Assembly: GCA_018398765.1 (NCBI GenBank)
Contig: JAHBMJ010003324.1
Location: 1 to 11,546, forward strand
From: Chromera velia
Taxonomy: Eukaryota > Sar > Chromeraceae
Length of the DNA stretch: 11,546 bases
Reading direction: 5' to 3'
Both the position numbers and the translations under genes were made by a program. Below are positions 1-8,103 of this stretch, one piece after another (the first letter of the stretch is position 1; each line of letters opens with the position of its first letter). The notes below the pieces were generated by a model. It searched no databases. It was not told the origin of the DNA and saw nothing but the letters and a program-made list of their open reading frames with translations.

Positions 1-244
1 AATTTCAGCTTCTAACTTGTTGTGGTTCAAAAGTTATAGATATTTAGTTTTTAAGTTGCAAAGTGAAGTAAGTTACATATAGTGAAAGTGACCTCAATTC
101 TAACCTCCAGAACACAATATTCTCCATGTATGTACGAATGTTAAACCTTATTTCAACGACTTCTTCCAACTTTCCTTATAGCGTAAGGCTTAGTTCTTTG
201 GATGCGCGGCCAGCGACTTTCCCTGTAAAGCACCCCCACTGCTT
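1..244. other. AT-rich flank without recognisable gene
   Basis: This stretch is AT-rich and has no long open frame on either strand, no RNA gene and no repeat that I can see. It ends where the tetranucleotide satellite begins. It is most simply intergenic or intronic DNA. Confidence 0.5.
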
Positions 245-291
245 AAACCTCAATGACTGACTGACTGACTGACTGACTGGCTGGCTGGCTA

Positions 292-326
<35 letters not shown>

Positions 327-1290
327 TGCTGGCTAGCTGGCTGACTGACAGGCTGACTGACTGACTGACTGACTGACTCAATGACTGACTCAATAACTGA
401 CTGACTGATTGACTGATTGACTCAATGACTGACTGACTGACTGACTGACTGACTGACTGACAGGATACTGACAGGCTGACTGACTGACAGGCTGACTGAC
501 TGACTGACTGACTAACTGACTGACTCAATGACTGACTGACTGACTGACTGACTGGCTGGCTGGCTGGCTGACTGGCTGACTGACTGACTGACTGATAGAC
601 TGACTGACTGACAGGCTGACTGACTGACTGACTGACTTACAGGCTGACTGACTGACTGACTGACTGACTGACTGACTGACTGACTGACTGACTGACTGAC
701 TGGCTGGCTGACTGACTGACTGACTGACTGGCTGACTGAACTGATTGACAGGCTGACTGACTGGCTGGCTGGCTGACTGACTGACAGGCTGACTGAGTGA
801 CTGACTGACTGACTGACTGACTCAATGACTGACTGACTCACTGACTGACTCAATGACTGACTGACTGACTGACTGACTGACTGACTGACAGGATACTGAC
901 AGGCTGACTGACTGACAGGCTGACTGACTGACTGACTGACTGACTAACTGACTGACTGACTGACTGACTGACTGAGTGACTGACTGACTGACTGACTGAC
1001 TGACTGACTGACTGACTGACTGACTGACTCAATGACTGACTAACTGACTGACTGACTGATAGGATACTGACAGGCTGACTGACTGACAGGCTGACTGACT
1101 GACTGACTGCCTGCCTGCCTGCCCGCCTGCCATCTGCCTGCCTGCCTGCCTGCCTGCCTGACTAACTAACTGACTGACTAGCTGACTGACTGACTGACTG
1201 ACAGGCTGACTGTCTGCCTGCCTGCCTGCCTCCCTGACTGACTGACTGCTTGCCTGCTAGGCTGACTGACTGACTGACTGACTGATTGAC
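245..1290. repeat. 1-kb degenerate tetranucleotide satellite (GACT/GGCT/CTGC families)
   Basis: Almost the whole segment is built from 4-base units. Most are GACT (read CTGA/TGAC). There are blocks of GGCT at about 277-344, 551-575, 701-715 and 760-775, and a CTGC block at about 1107-1160. Scattered variants such as CTCAATGACT, CTAACTGACT and CAGGATACTGACAGG interrupt it. The minus strand is open in several frames only because the 4-base unit read in triplets gives Ser-Gln-Ser-Val with no stop codon. Those frames are therefore composition artefacts and not genes. The tract ends gradually near 1290. Confidence 0.95.
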
Positions 1291-1943
1291 TGCTGCAGAC
1301 ATGCTGTAGACACATGCAGACACATGCATATACATATGCACATAGGTGTACGTACGGTACGTTGCGAGGCAGTCTTGTACCCGCATGGACCAAACTGCAC
1401 AGTGACTAGCTTAACAAACCAGTCTGTGTGCGGCCTTCCTTCTTCTCTTTAGTTCTTGTACGAAGTCACTGCCACTGACTGCGGTCCACCAAAGCCTTTG
1501 AAGTGTCTTTGTGTATTTAGAATCAGCGTCTCTGATTGACTGCATACTCCAACCGCCCAATTGCACTCACCTCTACACAGTCCAGCCGCACATCAGCATG
1601 GGCTTCCACCTCATGAGTCCTTCAGCTCGCCCTCCGCTCATACGAAGCAATAGCAGTACAGATTCAACACTTCAGACCGCCCTAATCTTCCGTTCCATCT
1701 CTCTCGACCCACAGTGACAGTCTATCTGTCCCCAATAGGCTTTGACACTATATAACTTTCCAACCCCACAACACCCCTTATTCTGGCAGTTCCATAAGAC
1801 ATCATCAGTGTTCTTCTTCAGAACTTATTGAGCCAATTTTGTGTACACATAGTCTATCTATCTGTACTACATCGCCCTGTTCGACACAAGACGCTCGATC
1901 CCACCTGCATGCATGAGCTGATTGACTGACCTTCCACGTTTTA
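1291..1943. other. Non-repetitive spacer, no supported gene
   Basis: Between the satellite and the next tandem repeat the sequence is of ordinary complexity. The longest open frame is a 68-codon plus-strand frame (1511-1717) with no recognisable motif, which I do not accept as a gene. A TGCATGC word occurs at 1907-1913. Nothing else is assignable. Confidence 0.4.
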
Positions 1944-2062
1944 CTCAGTCGGCGGCCAGCCTTCGCGGCCAGCCCTCTCGCAATTTAGCTCGGTCGGCGG
2001 CCAGCCCTCGCCGCCAGCACTCAATTTAGCTCGGTCGGCGGCCATGCAGCCTTCGCGCGGGG
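1944..2062. repeat. Short tandem repeat, about 2.7 copies of a 41-45 bp unit
   Basis: Units beginning CAATTTAGCTCGGTCGGCGG start at 1981 and 2022, giving a period of 41. An earlier divergent copy of the CTCAGTCGGCGGCCAGCC part starts at 1944, 45 bases before its counterpart at 1989. The unit itself contains smaller GCGGCCAGCC-type reiterations. The array runs straight into the G-homopolymer that starts at 2059. Confidence 0.8.
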
Positions 2063-2250
2063 GGGGGGACCCCCTTTGGATGGCGGAGGGAAAAAGCCTC
2101 CATTAAGGTGACCCCCCCCTTGGGGGGGGGGGCTGGAGAGCGGAGGGAGGCGCCTGAAAGGGGGGGTACCCCCCCCCCCCAAATAAGGGGAGGGAGGAGG
2201 GGCCAAAAGCCCTTGAGGGGACCCCTCCCCCCCCTTTTTCAGGGTCACCT
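2059..2250. repeat. G/C homopolymer and palindrome cluster with 9-bp inverted ends
   Basis: Within about 190 bases there are G runs of 10 (2059-2068), 11 (2122-2132) and 7 (2160-2166), and C runs of 8 (2112-2119), 12 (2169-2180) and 8 (2227-2234). G7-TA-C7 at 2160-2175 is a perfect 16-bp palindrome. C8-TT-G11 at 2112-2132 can form a hairpin. The inner 145 bases are bounded by AGGTGACCC (2106-2114) and its exact reverse complement GGGTCACCT (2242-2250). The segment could be a small foldback element, a secondary-structure or G-quadruplex region, or partly an assembly problem at homopolymers. Frames read across it are Pro/Gly-rich artefacts. Confidence 0.7.
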
Positions 2251-2410
2251 CCGGGGTGATGGCACTAACATGCACAAACATGCAGAAAGCAGTGTGTGTC
2301 TCGCGGAACATCGGCAGAAACTGTGGCTGGCAATCAGCCTCGGATGGCAGTTCACACATGGAAGAGGCCCAAGTCTTTTAGGGCGAACATAAGTATGTCC
2401 CTCTTTGGTG

Positions 2411-2415
2411 AAAAA
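2411..2415 (-). terminator. Pol III oligo(T) terminator of tRNA-Asp
   Basis: AAAAA on the plus strand reads as TTTTT on the transcribed strand, directly after the discriminator base. This is the minimal Pol III termination signal. Confidence 0.85.
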
Positions 2416-2487
2416 CTCTCCGACGGGGAATCGAACCCCGGTCATCCGCGTGACAGGCGGATATACTAACCACTATACTATCGGAGA
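2416..2487 (-). tRNA. tRNA-Asp (anticodon GTC)
   Basis: Read on the minus strand, this is a complete 72-nt cytosolic-type tRNA without an intron. The 7-bp acceptor stem (TCTCCGA/TCGGAGA) pairs perfectly. The anticodon stem TCCGC/GCGGA is a perfect 5 bp and encloses the loop CTGTCAC with anticodon GTC (plus-strand 2452-2454). The T stem CGGGG/CCCCG encloses TTCGAAT. The discriminator base is G, the usual identity base for tRNA-Asp. The internal Pol III promoter is intact: A box TAGTATAGTGG and B box GGTTCGAATCC. Five T residues follow immediately on the transcribed strand (plus-strand A run 2411-2415), which is a standard Pol III terminator. It decodes GAC and GAU codons. It is divergent from the PSMG4-like gene, whose first candidate ATG is about 100 bases away. 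Confidence 0.97.
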
Positions 2488-2561
2488 CGTTGCAGGTCCG
2501 AACGGGTACTCCGAAGAATGCATTCCGTTGAATAGGCCTGGTATTAGGCCATCCTTCTAGG

Positions 2562-2587
2562 CCGTCTCCTTTTTGCGGACCGTCTCC
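2562..2587. promoter_or_regulatory. Paired GGAGACGG words upstream of the PSMG4-like gene
   Basis: CCGTCTCC occurs at 2562-2569 and again at 2580-2587, 18 bases apart. An inverted copy GGAGACGG lies at 2760-2767. The core GAGACG matches a cis-element reported in Toxoplasma promoters, usually written with A or T before the G; here that base is G. If translation starts at 2794, all three copies lie within 232 bases upstream of the ATG. A regulatory role is inference. Confidence 0.3.
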
Positions 2588-2589
2588 AC

Positions 2590-4389
2590 ATGTGGTCTGA
2601 TGGTGCGAGAACCTTTCAACGAAGCACGGAAGCACACCAATATGCAATCCTGCGAAACATCGTTCATTCAGACTCCACCCGTACAATTCTCACGCGGATT
2701 CTGATAGCCCACGGCATAACACGAGAGCCAGTCGTGAGAGTGAAAGAAAGTCTGCGAACGGAGACGGAATACGTGAATCTCACTTGCGTCACCATGCAAA
2801 TTCTCCGTGTAGCCCGTGACATTGACAGTCGGGTTGTCCACTTTCTCCTCATGCGCCTCTCTGGCAGTGTCTTCGCCTGGGTGGGCGACGAGGCCTTGTC
2901 CTTCGAGGAGCTCCACGTCGCCCTTCCACCGAGAGACTCTGTCAGTCAGTCAGTCCGGGGAAAGGAAGCGCATGGTTCTTTTCTACACTCCACTCAGAAC
3001 AGACAAGAGACTCAGGACAGATGGGTGTACTGAATGCGAGAAGGATGAAACAAGAAAGAGGGAGAAAAGAAGGGATGCCACTGGATAAGCAGATAGACGG
3101 GCTGGCTAGGGCCCACAAGAAAGAGAAGAAACGTACGGGCACACATCCGAGACAGATTCATTCGCTTGCACAGGCCGCTCCCCCAATGTCCCTCCTCTCA
3201 GCAGAATCTTCTTTCCCATCCCCATCAGGAATCATTTGCTTTGTCCCCCTCCCTCATGCATACGTGTTTCGCCCCCCTTTCCCTCATTTTTACAACAGAG
3301 AAAGGACTTTCCCTTTCGGTCGTCCATCTTACCAGAGTGCGACGATGTGGTAGAAGAACGAAAGCCTGCTGTATCTCCTCCTCCTCTTGGTCGTCCTCTT
3401 GTGACTTGTCTGGGCTCTGGACTGATTTTGTCAATTGAAGCTTCGTTGGAAAGGAAAGGGCGCTTCTGACATGCTGTTGACCTATGTTGTGTAACATAGC
3501 CGTCCATGGAAAAAATATCGAAACGAAAGTCTTTGCCTTCTTTGGATTTCGTGTGGATCTATCTGCAGAGCTCGGCAGACGGTTGTCCGACCACGTGTGT
3601 GATGGGGTCACTGGACGGAGTGTCGGGAGAAGTCGCGCAGAAACTGAGTGAGTCAGTGAGGGAGGTCGAACGCAGCTGTGCACTCAATTTACAGAGGGCA
3701 CCAGCGGCCTGGTGTGGTAGGGTGGCAAGGGAGCGATCAGGGCAGAAAGAAAGGTGTTTGTTTGTTGTGGCGGCGTTGAGTGACGCGTTGTCCAGATGGT
3801 TGGTGACTCGATGCTTGGTTGGAGAGGCAGGCAAGCGGAATCATGAATGAGTGAATGAATGAATGATCGAATGAATGAATGAGGGACTGATTGCATGGGT
3901 GAGCGAAGGAGACGTCGGAAGGAAGGAGGGAGTGAAAACTGCGAGAGAACTTCGAAAGCAGAATGCACAAATGCAGACGGGCGACCAAACACAAGCACAA
4001 GAGAAGATGAGCAGGAGTACTAAGGGACCTCGTCGGCTCGCTCCGGTGACTTCGGATTTTTCATTCAGAAGATGAAGTTTTCTGTGAACGGGGAGGGGGG
4101 GATGGAAAGAGTGACAGATGAATTAATACAATGGGAAAAGTTGAAAGAATTGAATGGATCTAGTGAATAAATAAATGGAGTGACCGAACATGGATGAATG
4201 AATCAATGAACAAATTGGGAGATCGAATGAACGGACTGACGTGCATGGGTACACGGAAATGCATCGATCGATCGATCGATCGCTTGGCCCTGGCTGCATC
4301 AGCAATCAGCATGCATGTCTCTCTGCCTGTCTTTAATTGTGCCTGTCTTTCTCCATGTGTCTCTGTCTTGATTCTCCCACTCTCTCTGT

Positions 4390-4441
<52 letters not shown>

Positions 4442-4701
4442 TATGATCTCTCCCTTTCTGACTTACTTCCCTCCCCCCCTCCTCTCTTTCTGCCCCCTCC
4501 ATTCCAGGCATACGATTCGGTGAGCCCATCTTTCTGTCCGTGAACGTCCCCAACGCCGACGAGGAGGGGCGGCTGCTTCTGGGGGTCCAGAAACACCTGA
4601 TTGAGCTCCTCGCTGTGAGGGAAGATTGGCCAGGGGAACCTGTCGGCACTGGTGCGGGGCCTTCTCTTGAATCGGGAGCGCAGCCCGTCGAGTTGAATTA
4701 A
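2590..4701 (+). CDS. PSMG4: Proteasome assembly chaperone 4 (PAC4)-like protein, three exons
   Basis: Proposed exons are 2590-2940, 3569-3647 and 4508-4701 (stop TAA 4699-4701), giving 207 residues. PSMG4/PAC4 pairs with PAC3 and helps assemble the alpha ring of the 20S proteasome in cytosol and nucleus; that role is taken from the family. Three regions match the human protein (123 residues) in order. Residues 82-99, VVHFLLMRLSGSVFAWVG, match LVHFHVMRLTDSLFLWVG. Exon 2, with PTTCVMGSLDGVSGEVAQKL, matches PVSTSLLGDTSDTTSTGLAQRL. Exon 3, with GEPIFLSVNVPN then LLLGVQKHLIELL, matches the last strand and C-terminal helix. Intron 2 (GTGAGT to CCAG, phase 1) joins the frame exactly as AAA CTG A|GC ATA. 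The exon 1 donor (GTCAGT at 2941, phase 0) and the exon 2 acceptor (CTGCAG ending 3568) are less certain; a donor at 2945 with an acceptor ending 3578 also keeps frame. The start is uncertain. ATG 2794 (ACCATG) gives 139 residues, nearer the family length, but in-frame VNLTCVT just upstream resembles the first strand, so I keep 2590. About 24 residues extend past the human C-terminus. Confidence 0.7.
2941..3568 (+). other. Intron 1 of the PSMG4-like gene (628 bases, boundaries inferred)
   Basis: The intron runs from GTCAGT to a pyrimidine-rich acceptor ending in CTGCAG. It contains several chance open frames on both strands, none of them with recognisable motifs. Its boundaries rest on where the PAC4 similarity stops and resumes and on both ends being phase 0. 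Confidence 0.5.
3843..3883. repeat. GAAT/GAGT tetranucleotide microsatellite
   Basis: About ten imperfect 4-base units of the ATGA/GAAT type lie inside intron 2. A weaker echo of the same unit occurs at about 4191-4210. Confidence 0.75.
4263..4282. repeat. (ATCG)5 microsatellite
   Basis: Five perfect ATCG units lie in intron 2. The unit is self-complementary, so the block is a perfect palindrome. Confidence 0.85.
4395..4436. repeat. (TG)21 microsatellite
   Basis: Twenty-one uninterrupted TG units are followed by CGCG. The array lies upstream of the acceptor of PSMG4 intron 2 and next to its pyrimidine tract, so length variation here could plausibly affect splicing. Confidence 0.95.
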
Positions 4702-6387
4702 CCAAACTTCCACTTGCATACGCATGTGACTCGAAATTCTGCGTTTAGCTTTTTTTTTGAAAAATCTGGGTAGAAAGTAAATTAGGCCCATGCAGACTTT
4801 CATAAAACCCAAATGTTTTCATATTATATGCATACGAGTACCCTATTGCTTTTGGGAGTATAATTGGGAGAATTGGGGGGCATTGACTTAAAGTTTGTTC
4901 CTAGCGTCTGGCCTATACGTCTTTTATCTCTTCCCTCTGTCCTGGTAGAATTGGAATGCCCAATTGGGAATTTGGAATCCGAAATTCCTAATTTAGAATC
5001 AACTGAAACAAAGCTTAATTTTGTGTATAAACATTTTAAACCCGAAAGATTTGAATATCGAAAGCAGAGACTAGGCGGAAACAGTTTTTAAAAGGAATTG
5101 CTTTGTCCCTCCTGTCTAGCCACCTTATGGCGTCCAGAGAGAAGGTAAAGCGAGGACAAGAACCCTGGGGAAGATCTAGAGAAGGAACGTGTGCAACGCT
5201 AACTGAAACAACACTTTACAGGTTCAGGTAAACAAGGTCTCAATCCTATTTTGACTCTAAGAGGTCCTATCGAGCTTTGTCTTCAGACTTCCGACTCTAT
5301 AGATTCAATATGATTCACTGACTTCGGCTGACTTCAACTCAAACCTGCCGTAGGATGTTGCTCAGACCACATGTTGCTAAAGAGACCAAACGTAGGCTTG
5401 CATGCATACGCAGAGCTTCGAGTATGATACGTACAGGCAGACTGCGTATATGCGCGGCGGCGGAGCATGGCGTTGGCACGCAGGCTCATTCAGATATAAC
5501 GTATGCGAAGGTCTTGGATCAGAGGGTGGCGCCACAGGGTAGGACTCCACAGATCCCCCCCGGCCACAGACATGAAAATCGCGTCCTCACGATCAGTCAA
5601 ACACATCCGAGCATGTGCAAAATTTAAAGGGAAAAAAAAGAGGCGAGTGAAAGAGCATGACCAACCAGACGTAATACAAACTCATGCAACCGATAGAACA
5701 CTGGTACTTCAAAATATGTAGTCGAAGGAATGAAATCTCGAGCGTCCTCGCACCATGATAGAGGCATTATAAAAAAATACGGACACAGAAATCCCTTTGG
5801 CACCGTCATTGAGACAGTCATCTACAGTCAACTGACTTTCAAATCTAGACGCGGGAACTGACAAGCAAAAAAGTTTCCTCCCATTGACGGAAGTCAATCA
5901 GAATCTGATTCAAAGGTGCAAACACAAACAGACTTACAATGAACAACCTTTCTCTCTTTTATTCATTCATCTGCATTTGAGGTACCCCCACTGGGCGTTA
6001 TAGGGCGTTACTATCATCACTGCCTCGCCGGCAATGCTAACCCGCCAGGTCTTTCCTCGAAAAACCTGTTTTAGGGACGTTGGCTTGCTCGTAGCCTGCA
6101 AAAGCATACCATCTCTACCTGACGGCAGAGCCCGTCACTCGACGGCCGCAAGCTTTTCAATGCAAGGTCTTACGTTTTCCCAGCTTTCCATTAACCTCTC
6201 ATATCTCCGTGAAAGAAAGAACGAGACGGAAATGCTAGACAGAAAAAGCGACAGAGAGCAAGACACAGTCAGGCGCAGTCAGGACCGTACGGTCACATAC
6301 ACGCTTGCATCTTCATGCCGATGTATACGCTCACAGCCGTTTACTTTACTTTTTCTTTTTTTTTCTTCATCTCTCTCTCTTTCGTTC
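4702..6387. other. Gene-poor spacer downstream of the PSMG4-like gene
   Basis: The first part presumably holds the PSMG4 3' untranslated region. About 4800-5100 is visibly AT-richer than its surroundings and has a 75-codon plus-strand frame (4864-5091) with no motif I recognise. A TGCATGC word lies at 5399-5405. Frames of 60-90 codons elsewhere show no family features. I cannot support any gene here, though short spliced exons cannot be excluded by eye. Confidence 0.4.
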
Positions 6388-6635
6388 TGCGTGCGTGCGT
6401 TATCCATCCATGCATGCGCGCTGATCTCAGTATACACGTTGCATGCATGTATTTTACATGCATGCATTTGCATTAATACACATCTCTTCAATCGATCGCT
6501 GTACATCGCTCGTATGCCTTACGACAGCTCCGTAAGCCTCTCTTTTGCGTGCCGAAAACTGACAATGCATGTCGGTATGGTGAAGATTCCTCAGCTGTCT
6601 GAAGAGCTTAAAGTGATTCTAGCTCCTATATTACT
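6388..6635 (+). repeat. 248-bp direct repeat, copy 1
   Basis: This copy aligns without gaps to 8104-8351, offset 1716 bases, with 8 mismatches by hand count (about 97% identity). Six of the eight are transitions. A reading frame is open through both copies, but five of the eight changes alter an amino acid, so there is no sign of protein-level constraint. The copy contains a near-perfect foldback of TGCATGC words. Flanking sequences on both sides differ from those of copy 2, so this is a dispersed or flanking repeat and not a simple tandem duplication of the whole region. Confidence 0.95.
6440..6466. repeat. 12-bp perfect inverted repeat with 3-base loop, copy 1
   Basis: The arms TGCATGCATGTA (6440-6451) and TACATGCATGCA (6455-6466) are exact reverse complements around TTT. 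Both arms carry TGCATGC, a word bound by some apicomplexan AP2 factors. It could be a transcribed hairpin, a cruciform or simply a paired binding site. Confidence 0.85.
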
Positions 6636-6929
6636 AGAGCTTCTCCTGGGGCGGCGGTAGCCAAGAACTCAGGGTTTTCACGAGAGGTTTGCAGGGAGTT
6701 TTTGGCTGTGTCCATCTCTCTATCATGTTGCATCTGCAGTTTGAGATTTGAAGCACTTCACGGTGGTATTCTCTCTTTGTTTCCTGTTGCAGCGCGCTGC
6801 TGAACCGTCTGAAGACTGTGTTCGCTCGGCCGTTCTGTAACTAAACTTGAGAGCTCTGCCACCCTTTGACTTACCGTCTTCTTTTTATCACCTCGGTCTA
6901 GCTCATATTGCGCTTTTTGCTTTTTTGAG
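6636..6929. other. Leader segment between repeat copy 1 and the 240-codon frame
   Basis: There is no recognisable gene here. The last part, about 6860-6929, is pyrimidine-rich and precedes the ATG at 6930. Nothing resembling a retroviral-type primer binding site is clear after the repeat. Confidence 0.3.
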
Positions 6930-7652
6930 ATGGCTGCTACGACTCCCTCCATCTTGGCCCAGGCTGTCCTCTGGAGGACGGAAGCTTTCCTTGCTGAGCA
7001 GGGTTTTGCAGCTTCGGACCTTTTCTGTTCCGGTTTGTTGGTAGAAGCTTTGGAACGTTTTCTTGGACTCCTTCGTCGACGCAGGGATCCGGTTGCCCTC
7101 TCTGATTCAGGATGCGTTAGTTCTACAACAGCAGCCAGCTGTCACCGACGTAGGAAGCGTACGAGGAGGGGGAAACGCTTCTCTAAGGCAAAGTGGGAAC
7201 GGATGAGTTCGGATGAGTGGGACACGGACGCGCCGTCTTCAAACGAATGCAGATCTCTTTTTCGGCCGGGCCCCTTGACTGCATCATGTTGCAGTCTTGA
7301 GCCCCCTCTTGTGCAGAAAGAGTCCAATGCACGTGAATATGACCATTGCTCTGTGATGAAAACAACTAGACGGTGTCTGACTCAACCGCATCAGGAGAAG
7401 TTTCAAGGTATGTTTGGGACTTCTTCAGGAGTTTGGGGTGCAGTTGTGCGACAGAGGGATGGTTTGTCACTTTGTGCAAGAGTGGTAAATAGGGCGGAGA
7501 AAGGACATACCTCGGTGGGGCTAGTGAAATCGGGTCTTTCTGTCAATCCTCTTCGAAGCAATCGGTTCACGGACAAGGACTTCGTGACGGAAGGGCGTCG
7601 CTTGCTTCGTTGTTGCATGCAAGCCTTGGATCATCGTCAATTGATCCAGTAG
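6930..7652 (+). CDS. Unidentified 240-codon open frame inside the repeat-flanked unit
   Basis: I do not recognise this protein. The start context is GAGATGG, with a purine at -3 and G at +4. Residues 1-50 are Ala/Leu-rich and could form amphipathic helices. Residues 72-88 are strongly basic (RRRKRTRRGKRF), like a nuclear-localisation or nucleic-acid-binding patch. About 93-105 is Ser/Asp/Glu-rich. I see no signal peptide, membrane segment, zinc knuckle or catalytic motif. A good donor, CAAG|GTATGT, lies at 7407/7408 inside the frame, so exon 1 might end there and the rest be intronic. The frame sits between two 248-bp direct repeats, which raises a mobile-element origin. The length is longer than most chance frames here, but chance is not excluded in 11.5 kb. 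Confidence 0.3.
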   Translation: MAATTPSILAQAVLWRTEAFLAEQGFAASDLFCSGLLVEALERFLGLLRRRRDPVALSDSGCVSSTTAASCHRRRKRTRRGKRFSKAKWERMSSDEWDTDAPSSNECRSLFRPGPLTASCCSLEPPLVQKESNAREYDHCSVMKTTRRCLTQPHQEKFQGMFGTSSGVWGAVVRQRDGLSLCARVVNRAEKGHTSVGLVKSGLSVNPLRSNRFTDKDFVTEGRRLLRCCMQALDHRQLIQ

Positions 7653-8103
7653 AAAGGGGGGGCGGGCGCGCGTGTCCGCTGGGCGCCTTGGAGGATTGTT
7701 TGGAGGAGCACTACCGGTTTTGCTATTAAGAGTCCTTGCTTCAGGATCAGACTCCCTGAGGTTCTCTCCTTTTTCGTTCGTTAGATTCCTTCTTTCCTTT
7801 CTTCTAGAACCTTCCTCTAGACGTTCCTTCTTTCTTTCATGCTTGTTTGACTCGTTTCCTTTCGTCTTCATGATTTCTTTTGTGACTTCTGCAAATGGGC
7901 CCTTGTATGCGCTTGCGTACCCTTACTATTGAAAGAACTCTTTTCTTTCTTAGCAGATCTTGACCTGTTTGATCGTTCATGCAATCAAGCCAACAGCGAT
8001 AGATAAATGACAGTGGCAGACCGACGGGGTGTAGATCGGTAGGCTAGAACGGAAGTTGTTTGGTGTTTCAGGCAGTGTATGACGCGATCAATGCCTCCTT
8101 ACA
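7653..8103. other. Trailer segment between the 240-codon frame and repeat copy 2
   Basis: The stretch 7740-7870 is T/C-rich and gives an 86-codon plus-strand frame (7672-7932) of Ser/Phe/Leu that I regard as compositional. No purine-rich tract precedes the second repeat copy. Confidence 0.35.

Larger units (their letters stand above)
3648..4507 (+). other. Intron 2 of the PSMG4-like gene (860 bases)
   Basis: The donor GTGAGTCAG is near consensus, and the acceptor follows a long C/T tract (about 4446-4507) ending in CCAG. The intron carries GAAT-type tetranucleotides, an ATCG array and a TG dinucleotide array. It has no sign of a nested gene. Confidence 0.75.

Noticed and set aside
245-1290. 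CRISPR array or telomere
   Set aside because: There are no spacer/repeat alternations of constant length, and the unit is not a known telomere repeat.
289-1393. Minus-strand Ser-Gln-Ser-Val repeat proteins
   Set aside because: They are produced by reading a 4-base satellite in triplets. Several overlapping frames show the same peptide, and there is no unique sequence, start context or splice evidence.
2021-2392. Pro/Gly-rich open frames on both strands
   Set aside because: They arise from G and C homopolymers and palindromes, and sequence on either strand gives an equivalent frame.
2378-2686. 102-codon minus-strand frame
   Set aside because: It reads straight through the tRNA-Asp gene and its flank, so it cannot be a real protein gene.
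4299-4812. Minus-strand frames over 4299-4812
   Set aside because: They are antisense shadows of PSMG4 exon 3, the TG array (Thr-His repeats) and the adjoining pyrimidine tract.
6034-6660. 208-codon plus-strand frame spanning repeat copy 1
   Set aside because: It contains the TGCATGC foldback and poly-pyrimidine blocks. In the shared part, five of eight differences from copy 2 are amino-acid changing, so there is no protein constraint.
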